Origin: Streptomyces sp. NBC_01465
GTDB taxonomy: Bacteria; Actinomycetota; Actinomycetes; Streptomycetales; Streptomycetaceae
NCBI RefSeq assembly: GCF_036227325.1
Contig: NZ_CP109467.1
Span: 4,774,001 to 4,838,000, forward strand
Direction: 5' to 3'
Length of the DNA: 64,000 nt
The translations under genes and the position numbers were made by a program. Numbering within the stretch: the stretch's first letter is position 1; the number at the start of each line of letters is the position of its first letter. Shown piece after piece: positions 56,966-64,000 of the stretch. The notes below the pieces were generated by a model. The model did no database searches. It was given only the letters and a program-made list of their open reading frames with translations, and was not told the origin of the DNA.

Positions 56966-58129
56966 ATGACGGAACATCTGCGTGCCTGGTGGTCCCATCG
57001 GCAGGGGCTGGACGGATCTCTGCGGGGTGCCGCCCCGGACGAGGTCCTGGCGCGGACCGGATGGGCGAGGTCGGTCGGGGGTTCGGGCCCTTATCTCGGG
57101 CTGTACGCGCGGTGCGGCGCGGGCCGGGAGGCGGTGGACGCGGCGGTGGCGGCGCTGGAGGTGCACGAGCTGCCGTCCGCGCGCGGATGTACGTATGTGC
57201 TGCCGGCCGGGGACTTCGCGCTGGGGCTGACGGTGGGGGCGGGGGCGCCGGAGGGGGAGATCAGGGCGGCGGAGAAGCATCTGGGGGTGCGGCCGGCCGA
57301 GGTCGAGGAGCTGTGCGAGGCGGTGACGGCGGCGCTGGGCGACGAGCCCCTGCTCCCCGCCGCGATCCGGGACGCGGCCGGTGACGCCGTACGGAATCTG
57401 GGTGACGCGGGCAAGAAGCGCGGCCTCACGACGACGCTGCCCCTGGCGCTGGGCCGGCTCCAGGCGCGGGGCGAGATCCGCCGCGTACCGGTGAACGGGC
57501 GACTGGACCAGCAGCGGTACGGATACGTCCGGTGGGGCCTTGACCTGGGCGGACTGGGGGAGGCGGAGGCGCGGGCGGAGCTGGCGCGACGCTACTTCGA
57601 CTGGGCGGCGCCTGCGTCGCTCGCCCACTTCCGCTGGTTCAGCGGATTCACGGCGGCGGTGGCGAAGGCGGCGGTGGCGGGTCTTGACCTGGTGGAACTG
57701 GAGGGCGGGCTGCTGATGCCGGGGGCTCTACGGGAGGAGTTCGAGGCGTACGCGCGCCCGAAGAAGCCGCAGTACGCGCTGCTGGCGGGGATCGACGGGA
57801 TCCACCTGCTGCACCGGGAACTGGGCCGGCTGCTCGATGCGTCGGACGCCGAACGGACCTTCCTGAAACGGTCGTTGGGCGGTCTGGCGGACGCCCCCGC
57901 GCACATGATCGTGGACCGGGGCCGGCTCGTGGGGCTGTGGGAGTACGACGTGGAGGCGGCGGAGATCGTGTGGCAGTCGTACGTCACGCCGGACGCGGCC
58001 CTGCGCAAGGCGGTGGCGGCGACGGAGGCTTTCGTACGGGACGAACTGGGCGATGCCAGGAGCTTCAGCCTGGACTCGCCCAAGAGCCGCGCGCCGAGGG
58101 TCGCCGAACTGCGGGCTGGGCCCGGCTAG
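56966..58129 (+). CDS. Winged-helix DNA-binding protein of the YcaQ/AlkZ (HTH_42) family
   Basis: 387 residues from the ATG at 56966 (GGAGAA upstream). The family builds three winged helices around an active-site cleft and includes DNA glycosylases that unhook crosslinks (AlkZ, YcaQ). Visible features are RQGLDGSLRGAAPDEVLART (about 13-32), LDQQRYGYVRWGL, ASLAHFRWFSG (about 212-222) and the C-terminal DRGRLVGLWEYD. The glycosylase Q-x-Q/Q-x-D catalytic signature is not clear to me, so glycosylase activity should not be assumed. It is divergent from the membrane-protein gene. Confidence 0.8.
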   Translation: MTEHLRAWWSHRQGLDGSLRGAAPDEVLARTGWARSVGGSGPYLGLYARCGAGREAVDAAVAALEVHELPSARGCTYVLPAGDFALGLTVGAGAPEGEIRAAEKHLGVRPAEVEELCEAVTAALGDEPLLPAAIRDAAGDAVRNLGDAGKKRGLTTTLPLALGRLQARGEIRRVPVNGRLDQQRYGYVRWGLDLGGLGEAEARAELARRYFDWAAPASLAHFRWFSGFTAAVAKAAVAGLDLVELEGGLLMPGALREEFEAYARPKKPQYALLAGIDGIHLLHRELGRLLDASDAERTFLKRSLGGLADAPAHMIVDRGRLVGLWEYDVEAAEIVWQSYVTPDAALRKAVAATEAFVRDELGDARSFSLDSPKSRAPRVAELRAGPG

Positions 58130-58178
58130 TTCACCCCGCTAAGGTGTCGCCGACAACGGGGACGGGGGAGGACACGGC

Positions 58179-58694
58179 ATGATGCTGCGACGCGTGAGGT
58201 TCGGGGCTGTTCTGGTGGCGGTGGTGCTCGCACTGACCGGCTTCTCGAGCAAGAAGCACGGGCACAGCTCGGGCGGGGGAGGCTGCTCCAGCTCGAAGAG
58301 CCGGACGACGCACCACGACTACGACGATGACGACGACTACAGCTCGTCGTCCTCGACCGGGGGCGGCTCGTACACGGACACCCCGACGCCGACACCGACG
58401 GCTACCGCTTCGGAGGAGCCGGTCGCGACGGTGGTGACGTGCGTGCAGAAGGCGAAGGGCAAGCGCAGGGCGGTCACGACGGCGACGGTGAAGGTGGTCG
58501 CCGAGGGTGGGTACGAGTACCGGGTGCGGTTGGTGTTCCGCAGCGGGACGGGCACGGTGGTTGACAGCGGGACGGGGACGCTGCACGTGGGCTACTCGGA
58601 GGACTCGGGGACGCTGAAGCTCCCGATGGACTCGCCGGCGAAGGTGAGCCGGGTGGTCAGGTGCGAGGTGGAGTCGGTGGAGCGGGTCGGTTAG
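58179..58694 (+). CDS. Secreted hypothetical protein with Asp/Ser low-complexity segment
   Basis: 171 residues. A signal peptide spans about 1-22 (FGAVLVAVVLALTGFSS). It is followed by a Gly/Ser/Asp low-complexity region (about 23-82, including SRTTHHDYDDDDDYSSSSS) and a folded beta-rich domain (about 88-170) with cysteines at about 90 and 163. There is no lipobox Cys at the signal cleavage site. The family is not recognised, and the composition suggests an exported cell-envelope-associated protein. It is convergent with the NUDIX relic. Confidence 0.7.
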   Translation: MMLRRVRFGAVLVAVVLALTGFSSKKHGHSSGGGGCSSSKSRTTHHDYDDDDDYSSSSSTGGGSYTDTPTPTPTATASEEPVATVVTCVQKAKGKRRAVTTATVKVVAEGGYEYRVRLVFRSGTGTVVDSGTGTLHVGYSEDSGTLKLPMDSPAKVSRVVRCEVESVERVG

Positions 58695-58941
58695 GTCCAC
58701 CAGGCCCGTGCGTTTTCGCAGAGGTAGCGGGCTAGTTCGGATGCTGGAGGTTGAGCGCGTCCAGCGCTGAAGCGCTCATCGGGACCCGGACCGGGGTGAA
58801 GTCGCCCGTGTCGGGGTCGTCGGGCTCGACGCTGCCGCCGACCGTCGTGCAGTACGAGGAGCCTCCCGGCCAGCCCCGGCGCAGGAACACCAGGTGGTCG
58901 CCGTCGAGCAGGACGGCTCGGGCCTTGCGGCGGACCTTCAT
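58691..58941 (-). pseudogene. Decayed NUDIX hydrolase remnant
   Basis: From ATG 58941 the frame reads KVRRKARAVLLDGDHLVFLR and then TVGGSVEPDDPD, the start of a NUDIX domain. It then jumps to a C-terminal tail (FTPVRVPMSASALDALNLQH) without the Nudix box. It ends at a stop near 58732, while the expected tail ELARYLCENARAWWT continues in another frame to 58691. So there is an internal loss of roughly 45 codons plus a frameshift. The protein would be inactive. Confidence 0.7.
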
Positions 58942-58985
58942 GGTCGTGACGATAGGCCTTGTGGCCGGATACGTAAGGTGTGCGT

Positions 58986-59402
58986 GTGAGTTGGGATGTC
59001 TTCATCATGAGGTTTCCGGCCGAGGCCAGGGACCTGGGTGAGATCGGTTCAGACTGGGACCCGCCCAGTCTGGGCACTGGTCGGCACGTCCGCGCCGTCC
59101 TTGCCGAGGTTGTGCCGGGCATCGCGTTCTCGGAGAGCGGCTGGGGCGACTACGAAGGTCCCGGGTTTTCCATCGGGACCCCGGTCGACGAGGCGGACGA
59201 TGCTCCCGTGTCGTGCGTATCCCTCATCGTCCACGGAAACGGCGAAGCAGCAGCCCAGGCCGCTCTCGCCGTCGCCGACGCGCTGGAAGCGCGGGCCGTC
59301 GACACCGGGTCGGGGGACTTCCTCACCGCCGAGTCCGCCCGGTCCGCCCTCGACTCCTGGCGCGCCTACCGCGATCGCGTCGTGGGCCCTACCGCACCCT
59401 GA
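58986..59402 (+). CDS. Hypothetical protein
   Basis: 138 residues from the GTG at 58986, chosen because AAGG lies 7 bases upstream. The GTG six bases earlier is too close. The sequence SWDVFIMRFPAEARDL begins it, with GSGDFLTAESARSALDSWRA near the end. Streptomycete proteins with this MSWDVFVMRFP-like opening are short, soluble and uncharacterised. There is no signal or membrane segment. Its 3' end overlaps the 3' end of the convergent enoyl-CoA hydratase gene by 14 bases. Confidence 0.65.
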   Translation: MSWDVFIMRFPAEARDLGEIGSDWDPPSLGTGRHVRAVLAEVVPGIAFSESGWGDYEGPGFSIGTPVDEADDAPVSCVSLIVHGNGEAAAQAALAVADALEARAVDTGSGDFLTAESARSALDSWRAYRDRVVGPTAP

Positions 59403-60159
59403 ACTCCCGTCCCCTCCCCCCGAACAGCCCCGCCTGTTCCGAAGCCGGGGCGTTGCCCAGGCCTATCAGGAGCGGGGCCTGCGCCACCGCCGCCGCCCTC
59501 GTCGCCGACTTGGCCGCCCACAGCGCCCGTACCGTCCCCTGGACCGCCTCCGTCGGGTACGACGCGATCGTCTCCGCGCAGCGCACCGCCGCCTGCTCCT
59601 CCTCGCCGTCCGGGGTCAGCTCGCTCACCAGGCCCACCTCGTACGCCCGCTTCGCCGACACCCTCTCCGCCGTCCCCATCAGCGACATCCTCGCCGCCTC
59701 CCCGAACGGCATCCGCTGGGCCATGTACATCGCCTCGTATGCGCTGACCATTCCGTACGTCGTATGCGGGTCGAAGAAGGTCGCCCCCTCACCCGCCACG
59801 ATGAACTCCGACTCTCCCAGCAGGTAGAAGGCTCCTCCGCACGCCATCCCCCGCACCGCCGCGATCACCGGCTTCCACAGGTCCTGTGACTTCGGGCCGA
59901 TCGTCAGCAGCGGATCGTCGATCGTGTACGGCGACGGCGGCTGCGGCACCTCCGCGCCCCGGTCGATCCCCGTGCAGAACGCCTTCTCGCCCGCGCCCGT
60001 CAGCACGATCGCCCGCACCGTGTCGTCGAATCTGAACTGCCGCCAGATCGCGGTCAGTTCACTCGCCGTCGTCAGGTCGATCGCGTTCAGTTTGTGCGGG
60101 CGGTCGATCGTGACCACCGCCACGCCCGTCTCCTTGAACTGCTGGACCAGGATGCTCAT
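59389..60159 (-). CDS. Enoyl-CoA hydratase/isomerase family protein
   Basis: 256 residues from the ATG at 60159, overlapping the DUF35 stop (ATGA). The crotonase fold is clear: TIDRPHKLNAIDLTTASEL (about 17-35), oxyanion segment GEKAFCTGIDRG (about 56-67) and AAVRGMACGGAFYLLGESEF (about 98-117). The usual catalytic Glu positions are not retained, the region reading FDPHTTYGMVSAYEAMYMAQ, so simple hydration is doubtful and isomerase or retro-aldol-type chemistry is possible. It is the third gene of the Ltp-DUF35-crotonase operon. Confidence 0.85.
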   Translation of the reverse strand: MSILVQQFKETGVAVVTIDRPHKLNAIDLTTASELTAIWRQFRFDDTVRAIVLTGAGEKAFCTGIDRGAEVPQPPSPYTIDDPLLTIGPKSQDLWKPVIAAVRGMACGGAFYLLGESEFIVAGEGATFFDPHTTYGMVSAYEAMYMAQRMPFGEAARMSLMGTAERVSAKRAYEVGLVSELTPDGEEEQAAVRCAETIASYPTEAVQGTVRALWAAKSATRAAAVAQAPLLIGLGNAPASEQAGLFGGRGREFRVR

Positions 60160-60581
60160 GACCGCTCCAGCAGCCACTGCGGAACGGTCATTCCCTCCAC
60201 CTCCGCGAACGCCACCTGCACCCGCGCCCCGATCTTCAGCTTCGACGGGTCCACCGAGTCGAGCCGCGCACCCGCCTCCGCGACCACATTGCCCACCAGG
60301 CGGATCTGCGGAGCGTCCGCCAGTTCCACCACCACCGCGTTGTACGGGGCCTGTTCCGCGTACTCGGGGAGCAGCGGCGGGTGCGGGAAGACGTACGACC
60401 AGATGCGGGCCCGGCCGCTCATCAGGCGCCAACCGCTCTCGAAGGACTGGCACTTGGGGCAGCAGGGGCGCGGCGGGAAGCGGAGCTCCTCGCACTCGCC
60501 GCACTCCTGCACACGGAGTTCGCCCTGGGCCGCGTACTCCCAGAAGGGGGCGCCGTCGTCGTCGGTTACCGGCTTCAGCAT
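60156..60581 (-). CDS. Zn-ribbon/OB-fold DUF35 protein
   Basis: 141 residues. The zinc ribbon CGECEELRFPPRPCCPKC (about 27-44) has the four-Cys pattern. The OB-fold follows (about 50-138), with ARIWSYVFPHPPLLP and VEGMTVPQWLL. It lies 9 bases downstream of the Ltp-type thiolase gene and is coupled to the crotonase gene (ATGA), matching the Ltp2/ChsH2-DUF35 arrangement of steroid side-chain retro-aldolases, in which the DUF35 domain is needed for Ltp activity. Confidence 0.88.
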   Translation of the reverse strand: MLKPVTDDDGAPFWEYAAQGELRVQECGECEELRFPPRPCCPKCQSFESGWRLMSGRARIWSYVFPHPPLLPEYAEQAPYNAVVVELADAPQIRLVGNVVAEAGARLDSVDPSKLKIGARVQVAFAEVEGMTVPQWLLERS

Positions 60582-60590
60582 GGTTCTCCC

Positions 60591-61739
60591 TCAGCTCCTC
60601 AGGAGGATTGCGGATGTGGGGACGCCTTCACCGGCCGTGACCAGGCAGGTCGAGGCGTCGGGGACCTGCGCCGTGGAGACTCCGCGCAGCTGCTTCACGC
60701 CCTCGGTGATGAGGTTGAAGCCGTGGACGTACGCCTCGCTCAGGCCGCCGCCGCTCGTGTTGATCGGTAGCCGGCCGCCGATCTCCAGCGCGCCGCCTTC
60801 CGTGAAGGAGGCGCCCTCGCCCCTGTCGCAGAAGCCGTAGCCCTCCAACGACAAGGGGATCAGCGGGGTGAACGCGTCGTAGATCTGCGCCACGTCGACG
60901 TCCTGCGGGCCGAAGTCCGCCTGTTTCCACAGGTGTCGGGCCGCCGTCCAGGCGGGGCCGGTCAGCGGGTCGTCGTTCCAGTAGTTGACCATCCCGTGGT
61001 GCTGCGATGGCAGGCCCTGCGCCGCCGAGTGGACGTACACCGGCTTCTGGCGGCAGTCGCGCGCCCGTTCCGCCGACACGATCACGCACGCCAACGCCCC
61101 GTCGGTCTCAAGGCAGTTGTCGAAGAGGCAGAGCGGGTCGCTGATCCAGCGCGAGGTCATATAGCTGTCGCGCGTCATGGGGCGCTCGTACATCATCGCG
61201 GCCGGATTCTGGTTGGCCCGGTTGCGGCAGGCGAGCGCGACGTTGAAGAGGTGGTCGCGGGTCGCCCCGTACTCGTGCATGTAGCGGCGCGCCAGCATCC
61301 CGATCTCGTCGGCCGGGCGCAGCAGCCCGAAGGGGCGCGTCCACTGGCCGGGTGTCGGCAGCTGAACTGCCGTGTTCTTCCAGGGCCTTGGGCCACTGCC
61401 CCGTTTCCGCGAGCGCCATGCGATCCCCACGCTCGCCTGCCCCGTCGCGATCGCCGACGCCAGATGTCCGACGGTCGCGCACGAACCGCCGCCCCCGTAC
61501 CCGATCTTGGAGAAGAAGGTCACGTCACCGGCCCCGATCGCCTTCGCGACCTCGACCTCGTCGGTCTCCTCCATGGTGTACGAGGCGAACGCATCCACCT
61601 CCGAAGGCGCGATCCCCGCGTCCTCCAGAGCGGCGAGGATCGCCCTGCAGGCAAGGGCCTTCTCCGACTCGGGGAGGTGTTTCGCGAAGGGGGTCTGGCC
61701 TATCCCGACTATTGCTGTCGCATCCTTGAGGGTCGCCAT
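60591..61739 (-). CDS. Thiolase-like lipid-transfer (Ltp-type) enzyme
   Basis: 382 residues. The superfamily fold shows TAIVGIGQTPFAKHLPESE (about 8-26), the nucleophile region YGGGGSCATVGHLASAI (about 80-96) and the late SGGGLSEAYVHGF (about 337-349), where the thiolase GHP His is replaced by a YVHG arrangement. These departures from thiolase catalysis fit an Ltp2-like aldolase rather than a ketothiolase. It starts an operon with DUF35 and crotonase genes and diverges from the FadD3-like gene across an 80-bp region with the CTGACGG palindrome. Confidence 0.87.
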   Translation of the reverse strand: MATLKDATAIVGIGQTPFAKHLPESEKALACRAILAALEDAGIAPSEVDAFASYTMEETDEVEVAKAIGAGDVTFFSKIGYGGGGSCATVGHLASAIATGQASVGIAWRSRKRGSGPRPWKNTAVQLPTPGQWTRPFGLLRPADEIGMLARRYMHEYGATRDHLFNVALACRNRANQNPAAMMYERPMTRDSYMTSRWISDPLCLFDNCLETDGALACVIVSAERARDCRQKPVYVHSAAQGLPSQHHGMVNYWNDDPLTGPAWTAARHLWKQADFGPQDVDVAQIYDAFTPLIPLSLEGYGFCDRGEGASFTEGGALEIGGRLPINTSGGGLSEAYVHGFNLITEGVKQLRGVSTAQVPDASTCLVTAGEGVPTSAILLRS

Positions 61740-61760
61740 GGGCGGGAGGTTACAGCTAAT

Positions 61761-61775
61761 CTGACGGATAGTCAG
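61761..61775. promoter_or_regulatory. CTGACGG-type palindromic operator, copy 7
   Basis: CTGACGGATAGTCAG, between the divergent Ltp (start 61739) and acyl-CoA ligase (start 61819) genes. The outer CTGAC/GTCAG arms are perfect. Confidence 0.65.
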
Positions 61776-61818
61776 CTACTGGTACGCGGCGGAACCGATC
61801 AGCTACGGGAGGCTTGCG

Positions 61819-63408
61819 ATGCGCGGTGACTTGCAATGGGGAACCATCCCCGGGCTGGTCCGGTACGCCGTCGAACGCTACGGAGAGCGGGAGGCGGTCG
61901 TCGAAGGACGTACCCGCATCACCTACGCGGAACTCGGCGACCGCGTCGAACGCGCGGCCGCGGCCTGCATGGCCTCCGGCGTCGAACCGGGCGACCGGGT
62001 CGCGATCTGGGCCCCCAACACCCTCGACTGGATCGTCTCCGCCCTCGGCGCCGTGACGGCGGGCGCGGTCCTGGTCCCCCTCAACACACGCTTCAAGGGC
62101 GCGGAGGCGGCGTTCGTACTGCAGCAGAGCCGGGCCAGGCTGCTCTTCGTCACGGGCACTTTCCTCGGGACGTCGTACGTGGCCTCCCTGCGCCGCGCGA
62201 CCGCCGAAGGACCCGGCACAGGACCGCTCCCCGGGCTTCCGCACCTGGAGGACGTGGTCGTCCTCGCCGACGACGCCCCCGAGAACTTCCGTACGTGGAA
62301 GGACTTCCTGGCCACCGGCGACAAGGTCACCGCGGACGACGTCAGGGACCGCACCGAGGCCGTCGACACCTCGCACCCCTCCGACATCATCTTCACCTCG
62401 GGCACCACGGGCCACCCCAAGGGCGCGGTGATCACCCACGCCCAGACCCTGCGCGGCTACGAGATCTGGAGCGACCTCGCCGGCCTGCGCGAGGGCGACC
62501 GCTACCTGATCATCAACCCCTTCTTCCACACCTTCGGCTACAAGGCGGGCATCATCGCCTGCCTGATGCGCGGCGCGACGATGGTCCCGCAGCCCGTCTT
62601 CAACGTGGACACGGCCCTCGCCAACATCGCCGCCGAACGCATCTCGGTCCTCCCGGGCCCGCCCACCCTCCACCAGTCGCTCCTGGACCATCCGAACCGT
62701 TCCGCCCACGACCTCACCGCCCTGCGCCTGGTCGTGACGGGTGCGGCGGTTGTCCCCCTCCAGCTCGTCGAGCGCCTCCGCACGGAGCTGCACATCGACA
62801 CGGTCCTCACCGCGTACGGCCTCTCGGAAGCCTCCGGCATCGTCTCGATGTGCCGCCGCGGCGACCCGGCGGACGTCATCGCCTCGACGTCGGGGCGCGC
62901 GATCCCGGACACGGAGGTGCGGGTGGAGGCGGAGACGGGGAAGCCGGGGGAGGTGCTCGTCCGCGGATTCAACGTCATGCAGGAGTACTTCGAGGATCCC
63001 GTCGAGACCGCGAAGGCCATCACCGGGGACGGCTGGCTGCGGACGGGCGACGTGGGGGTGCTCGACGAGGCCGGCAATCTCCGGATCACCGACCGGATCA
63101 AGGACATGTTCATCGTCGGCGGCTTCAACGCCTACCCGGCGGAGATAGAGCAACTGCTCGGCCTGCACCCGGATGTGGCGGACGTGGCGGTGATCGGCGT
63201 ACCGGATCCGCGGCTCGGCGAGGTCGGGCGGGCGTATGCCGTACGGCGTCCCGGCTCGACGCTCACCTCCGACGACCTGATCGCCTGGTCGCGGCGCGAG
63301 ATGGCGAACTACAAGGTCCCCAGGGACGTCGAGTTCGTGACCGAGCTGCCGCGCAACGCGAGCGGCAAGGTCACGAAGGCGGTGCTGCGGGATCGCGTGG
63401 GCGGCTGA
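61819..63408 (+). CDS. Acyl-CoA ligase (AMP-forming), FadD3-like
   Basis: 529 residues with GGGAGG before the ATG. Adenylate-forming enzyme: the P-loop IIFTSGTTGHPKGAVITHAQ (about 192-211, first motif), FFHTFGYKAG, TAYGLSEASGI (about 333-343, second motif), GWLRTGDVGVLDEAGNLRITDR (cited by position, about 405-426) and the C-terminal catalytic Lys region LPRNASGKVTKAVL (about 510-523). The nearest family by pattern is FadD3, which loads the CD-ring propionate of steroids in mycobacteria. I assign the subfamily by resemblance and context only. A perfect 14-bp hairpin follows the stop. Confidence 0.85.
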   Translation: MRGDLQWGTIPGLVRYAVERYGEREAVVEGRTRITYAELGDRVERAAAACMASGVEPGDRVAIWAPNTLDWIVSALGAVTAGAVLVPLNTRFKGAEAAFVLQQSRARLLFVTGTFLGTSYVASLRRATAEGPGTGPLPGLPHLEDVVVLADDAPENFRTWKDFLATGDKVTADDVRDRTEAVDTSHPSDIIFTSGTTGHPKGAVITHAQTLRGYEIWSDLAGLREGDRYLIINPFFHTFGYKAGIIACLMRGATMVPQPVFNVDTALANIAAERISVLPGPPTLHQSLLDHPNRSAHDLTALRLVVTGAAVVPLQLVERLRTELHIDTVLTAYGLSEASGIVSMCRRGDPADVIASTSGRAIPDTEVRVEAETGKPGEVLVRGFNVMQEYFEDPVETAKAITGDGWLRTGDVGVLDEAGNLRITDRIKDMFIVGGFNAYPAEIEQLLGLHPDVADVAVIGVPDPRLGEVGRAYAVRRPGSTLTSDDLIAWSRREMANYKVPRDVEFVTELPRNASGKVTKAVLRDRVGG

Positions 63409-63419
63409 GCGGGGCGGTG

Positions 63420-63456
63420 CGCCGGAGGGGCCGGGCAGTGGTCGGCCCCTCCGGCG
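63420..63456. terminator. Bidirectional hairpin terminator
   Basis: Perfect 14-bp arms CGCCGGAGGGGCCG (63420-63433) and CGGCCCCTCCGGCG (63443-63456), 9-base loop, between the acyl-CoA ligase stop (63408) and the convergent small peptide gene (stop 63472). Confidence 0.88.
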
Positions 63457-63471
63457 GGCATCGGGCGGCGG

Positions 63472-63615
63472 TCAGCGCGCCGTGCTCACCCGGACGAGGT
63501 CCGTCGCACCGGTGGTGCCTGTCGCGTGCACATTGGCCAGCGCGGGGGCTGCCGATGCGGCTGCGGTCGCGATCACCAGCGCGGCCGTGATGACGATTCT
63601 CTTCGTGCGGGTCAT
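63472..63615 (-). CDS. Small secreted peptide (47 residues)
   Basis: The frame runs from ATG 63615 to TGA at 63472. A signal peptide spans about 1-27 (IVITAALVIATAAASAAPALA), leaving a 20-residue mature peptide beginning NVHATGTTGATDLVRV. The HAT element echoes the DNLHAT units of the gene 97 bases upstream on the same strand. The family is not recognised. It may be a secreted signal or structural peptide. Confidence 0.6.
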   Translation of the reverse strand: MTRTKRIVITAALVIATAAASAAPALANVHATGTTGATDLVRVSTAR

Positions 63616-63712
63616 GCGTGCTCCTCTTGTGTCCGGACGTGCAGCGGCCGCGGTGGCTCCCCCTCCGGGCCACCGCGGCCGCATCCCCCGTACCCCGTCG
63701 TGGAAGTCTTCG

Positions 63713-63928
63713 TCAGACGGGCTCGTCCGTCGCGTGGAGGTTGTCCGTCGTCGCCGTGCCGTCCGCAGGTGCGGCCGTGGCGTGGAGGTTGTCGGGCTTG
63801 ACCGTGCCGTCCGCGGGTGCGGCCGTGGCGTGCAGGTTGTCCGGCTTGACCGTGCCGTCCGCCGGCTTGACGGTGGCGTGGAGATTGTCCGGGTCGACTA
63901 CCGGGTCGGTTCCTGGGGTCTCACTCAT
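63713..63928 (-). CDS. Small repeat protein with four DNLHAT units
   Basis: 71 residues from the ATG at 63928, with AGGAG 7 bases upstream. After SETPGTDPVVDP the chain consists of units of about 16 residues, DNLHATAAPADGTVKP and variants, with DNLHAT four times and the tail DEPV. There is no signal peptide, no Cys and no hydrophobic segment. I recall small streptomycete proteins with DNHAT-like repeats being labelled sigma-like proteins, but I cannot verify this. It may be a substrate of a modifying enzyme, with repeated cores. No candidate modifying enzyme is adjacent within the window. Confidence 0.65.
   Translation of the reverse strand: MSETPGTDPVVDPDNLHATVKPADGTVKPDNLHATAAPADGTVKPDNLHATAAPADGTATTDNLHATDEPV
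63733..63924 (-). repeat. 48-bp tandem repeat in the DNLHAT gene
   Basis: Units start at 63733, 63781, 63829 and 63877, the last incomplete. Each begins CGTGGAGGTTGTC or a one-base variant on the plus strand and encodes one DNLHAT unit. The units differ at several bases, so the expansion is not very recent. Confidence 0.85.
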
Positions 63929-64000
63929 CGCTAACTCCTGGTGACTGGCTGGGTGATGAAAGGGGAGACCCGCCCGGCAACTCCCCCGAGGACTGCCGAG

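Noticed and set aside
11..63408. Complete steroid ring-degradation cluster
   Set aside because: Acyl-CoA steps, Ltp/DUF35 and a FadD3-like ligase are present, but no KstD, KshAB, HsaABCD or Mce uptake genes were found in the window, so only the acyl-CoA part can be supported.
63733..63924. 48-bp tandem repeats that could look like a CRISPR array
   Set aside because: The units are contiguous, have no spacers and encode DNLHAT repeats within a translated frame.

Overview
The window is chromosomal DNA from a streptomycete or a very close actinobacterium. This is judged from the very high GC, the strong third-position G/C bias, frequent GTG starts, many ATGA/GTGA start-stop overlaps, and family content: XRE/DUF397 pairs, Ser/Thr kinases with PQQ repeats, GlxA-type AraC regulators, an F420-type oxidoreductase and Tat-exported PhoD. 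No rRNA, tRNA, CRISPR array, prophage or polyketide/NRPS cluster was seen.

Layout. 1-8.6 kb: acyl-CoA dehydrogenases, an orphan anti-sigma-type ATPase, a cyclase-family hydrolase, an SDR, a zinc alcohol dehydrogenase and a SnoaL-like protein. 8.7-10.3 kb: PhoD-type phosphatase. 10.3-17.2 kb (minus strand): a six-gene run comprising a Cys-free secreted peptide, a DUF5819 (SdpA-like) protein, an HTTM (SdpB-like) membrane protein, an M23-type membrane protein, an S53 serine-carboxyl peptidase and an FAD oxidoreductase. It resembles an expanded sdpABC antimicrobial-peptide locus and is the best candidate for an undescribed system. 17.9-22.4 kb: GlxA regulator, two MFS transporters and small genes. 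22.5-30.1 kb: acyl-CoA metabolism (flavin reductase, enoyl-CoA hydratase, ADP-forming acyl-CoA synthetase, Tat amine oxidase, flavin monooxygenase, DoxX, DUF35). 30.1-31.8 kb: GNAT and a PadR/DUF1048 operon. 32.6-34.0 kb: a frameshifted IS256-type element. 34.5-39.6 kb: FG-GAP surface protein with a fresh tandem duplication, PdxH, and an XRE/DUF397 cluster. 39.7-48.7 kb: a kinase-MFS fusion, an SDR, a two-component system divergent from an ABC exporter, and an ECF sigma factor with its partner. 49-52.7 kb: Ltp-type thiolase, acyl-CoA dehydrogenase, F420-type reductase and a TetR regulator. 52.9-59.4 kb: VOC protein, PQQ-kinase, membrane and hypothetical proteins, and a NUDIX relic. 59.4-63.4 kb: enoyl-CoA hydratase/DUF35/Ltp operon divergent from a FadD3-like CoA ligase. 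63.5-63.9 kb: two small peptide genes, one built on four DNLHAT repeats.

How the genes fit together. The scattered acyl-CoA genes look like one catabolic system for a branched or ring-containing carboxylate (steroid- or terpenoid-like): CoA ligases activate, acyl-CoA dehydrogenases (one pair of heteromeric type) desaturate, hydratases hydrate, SDRs oxidise, and Ltp-DUF35 pairs cleave by retro-aldol or thiolytic chemistry. Supporting this, a 15-bp palindrome of the form CTGACGGnCCGTCAG recurs in six of their promoter regions, and a weak copy overlaps the start codon of the TetR gene at 52018-52665, which is the obvious candidate regulator. Ring-degradation genes (kstD, hsa) are absent from the window, so the substrate is not determined.
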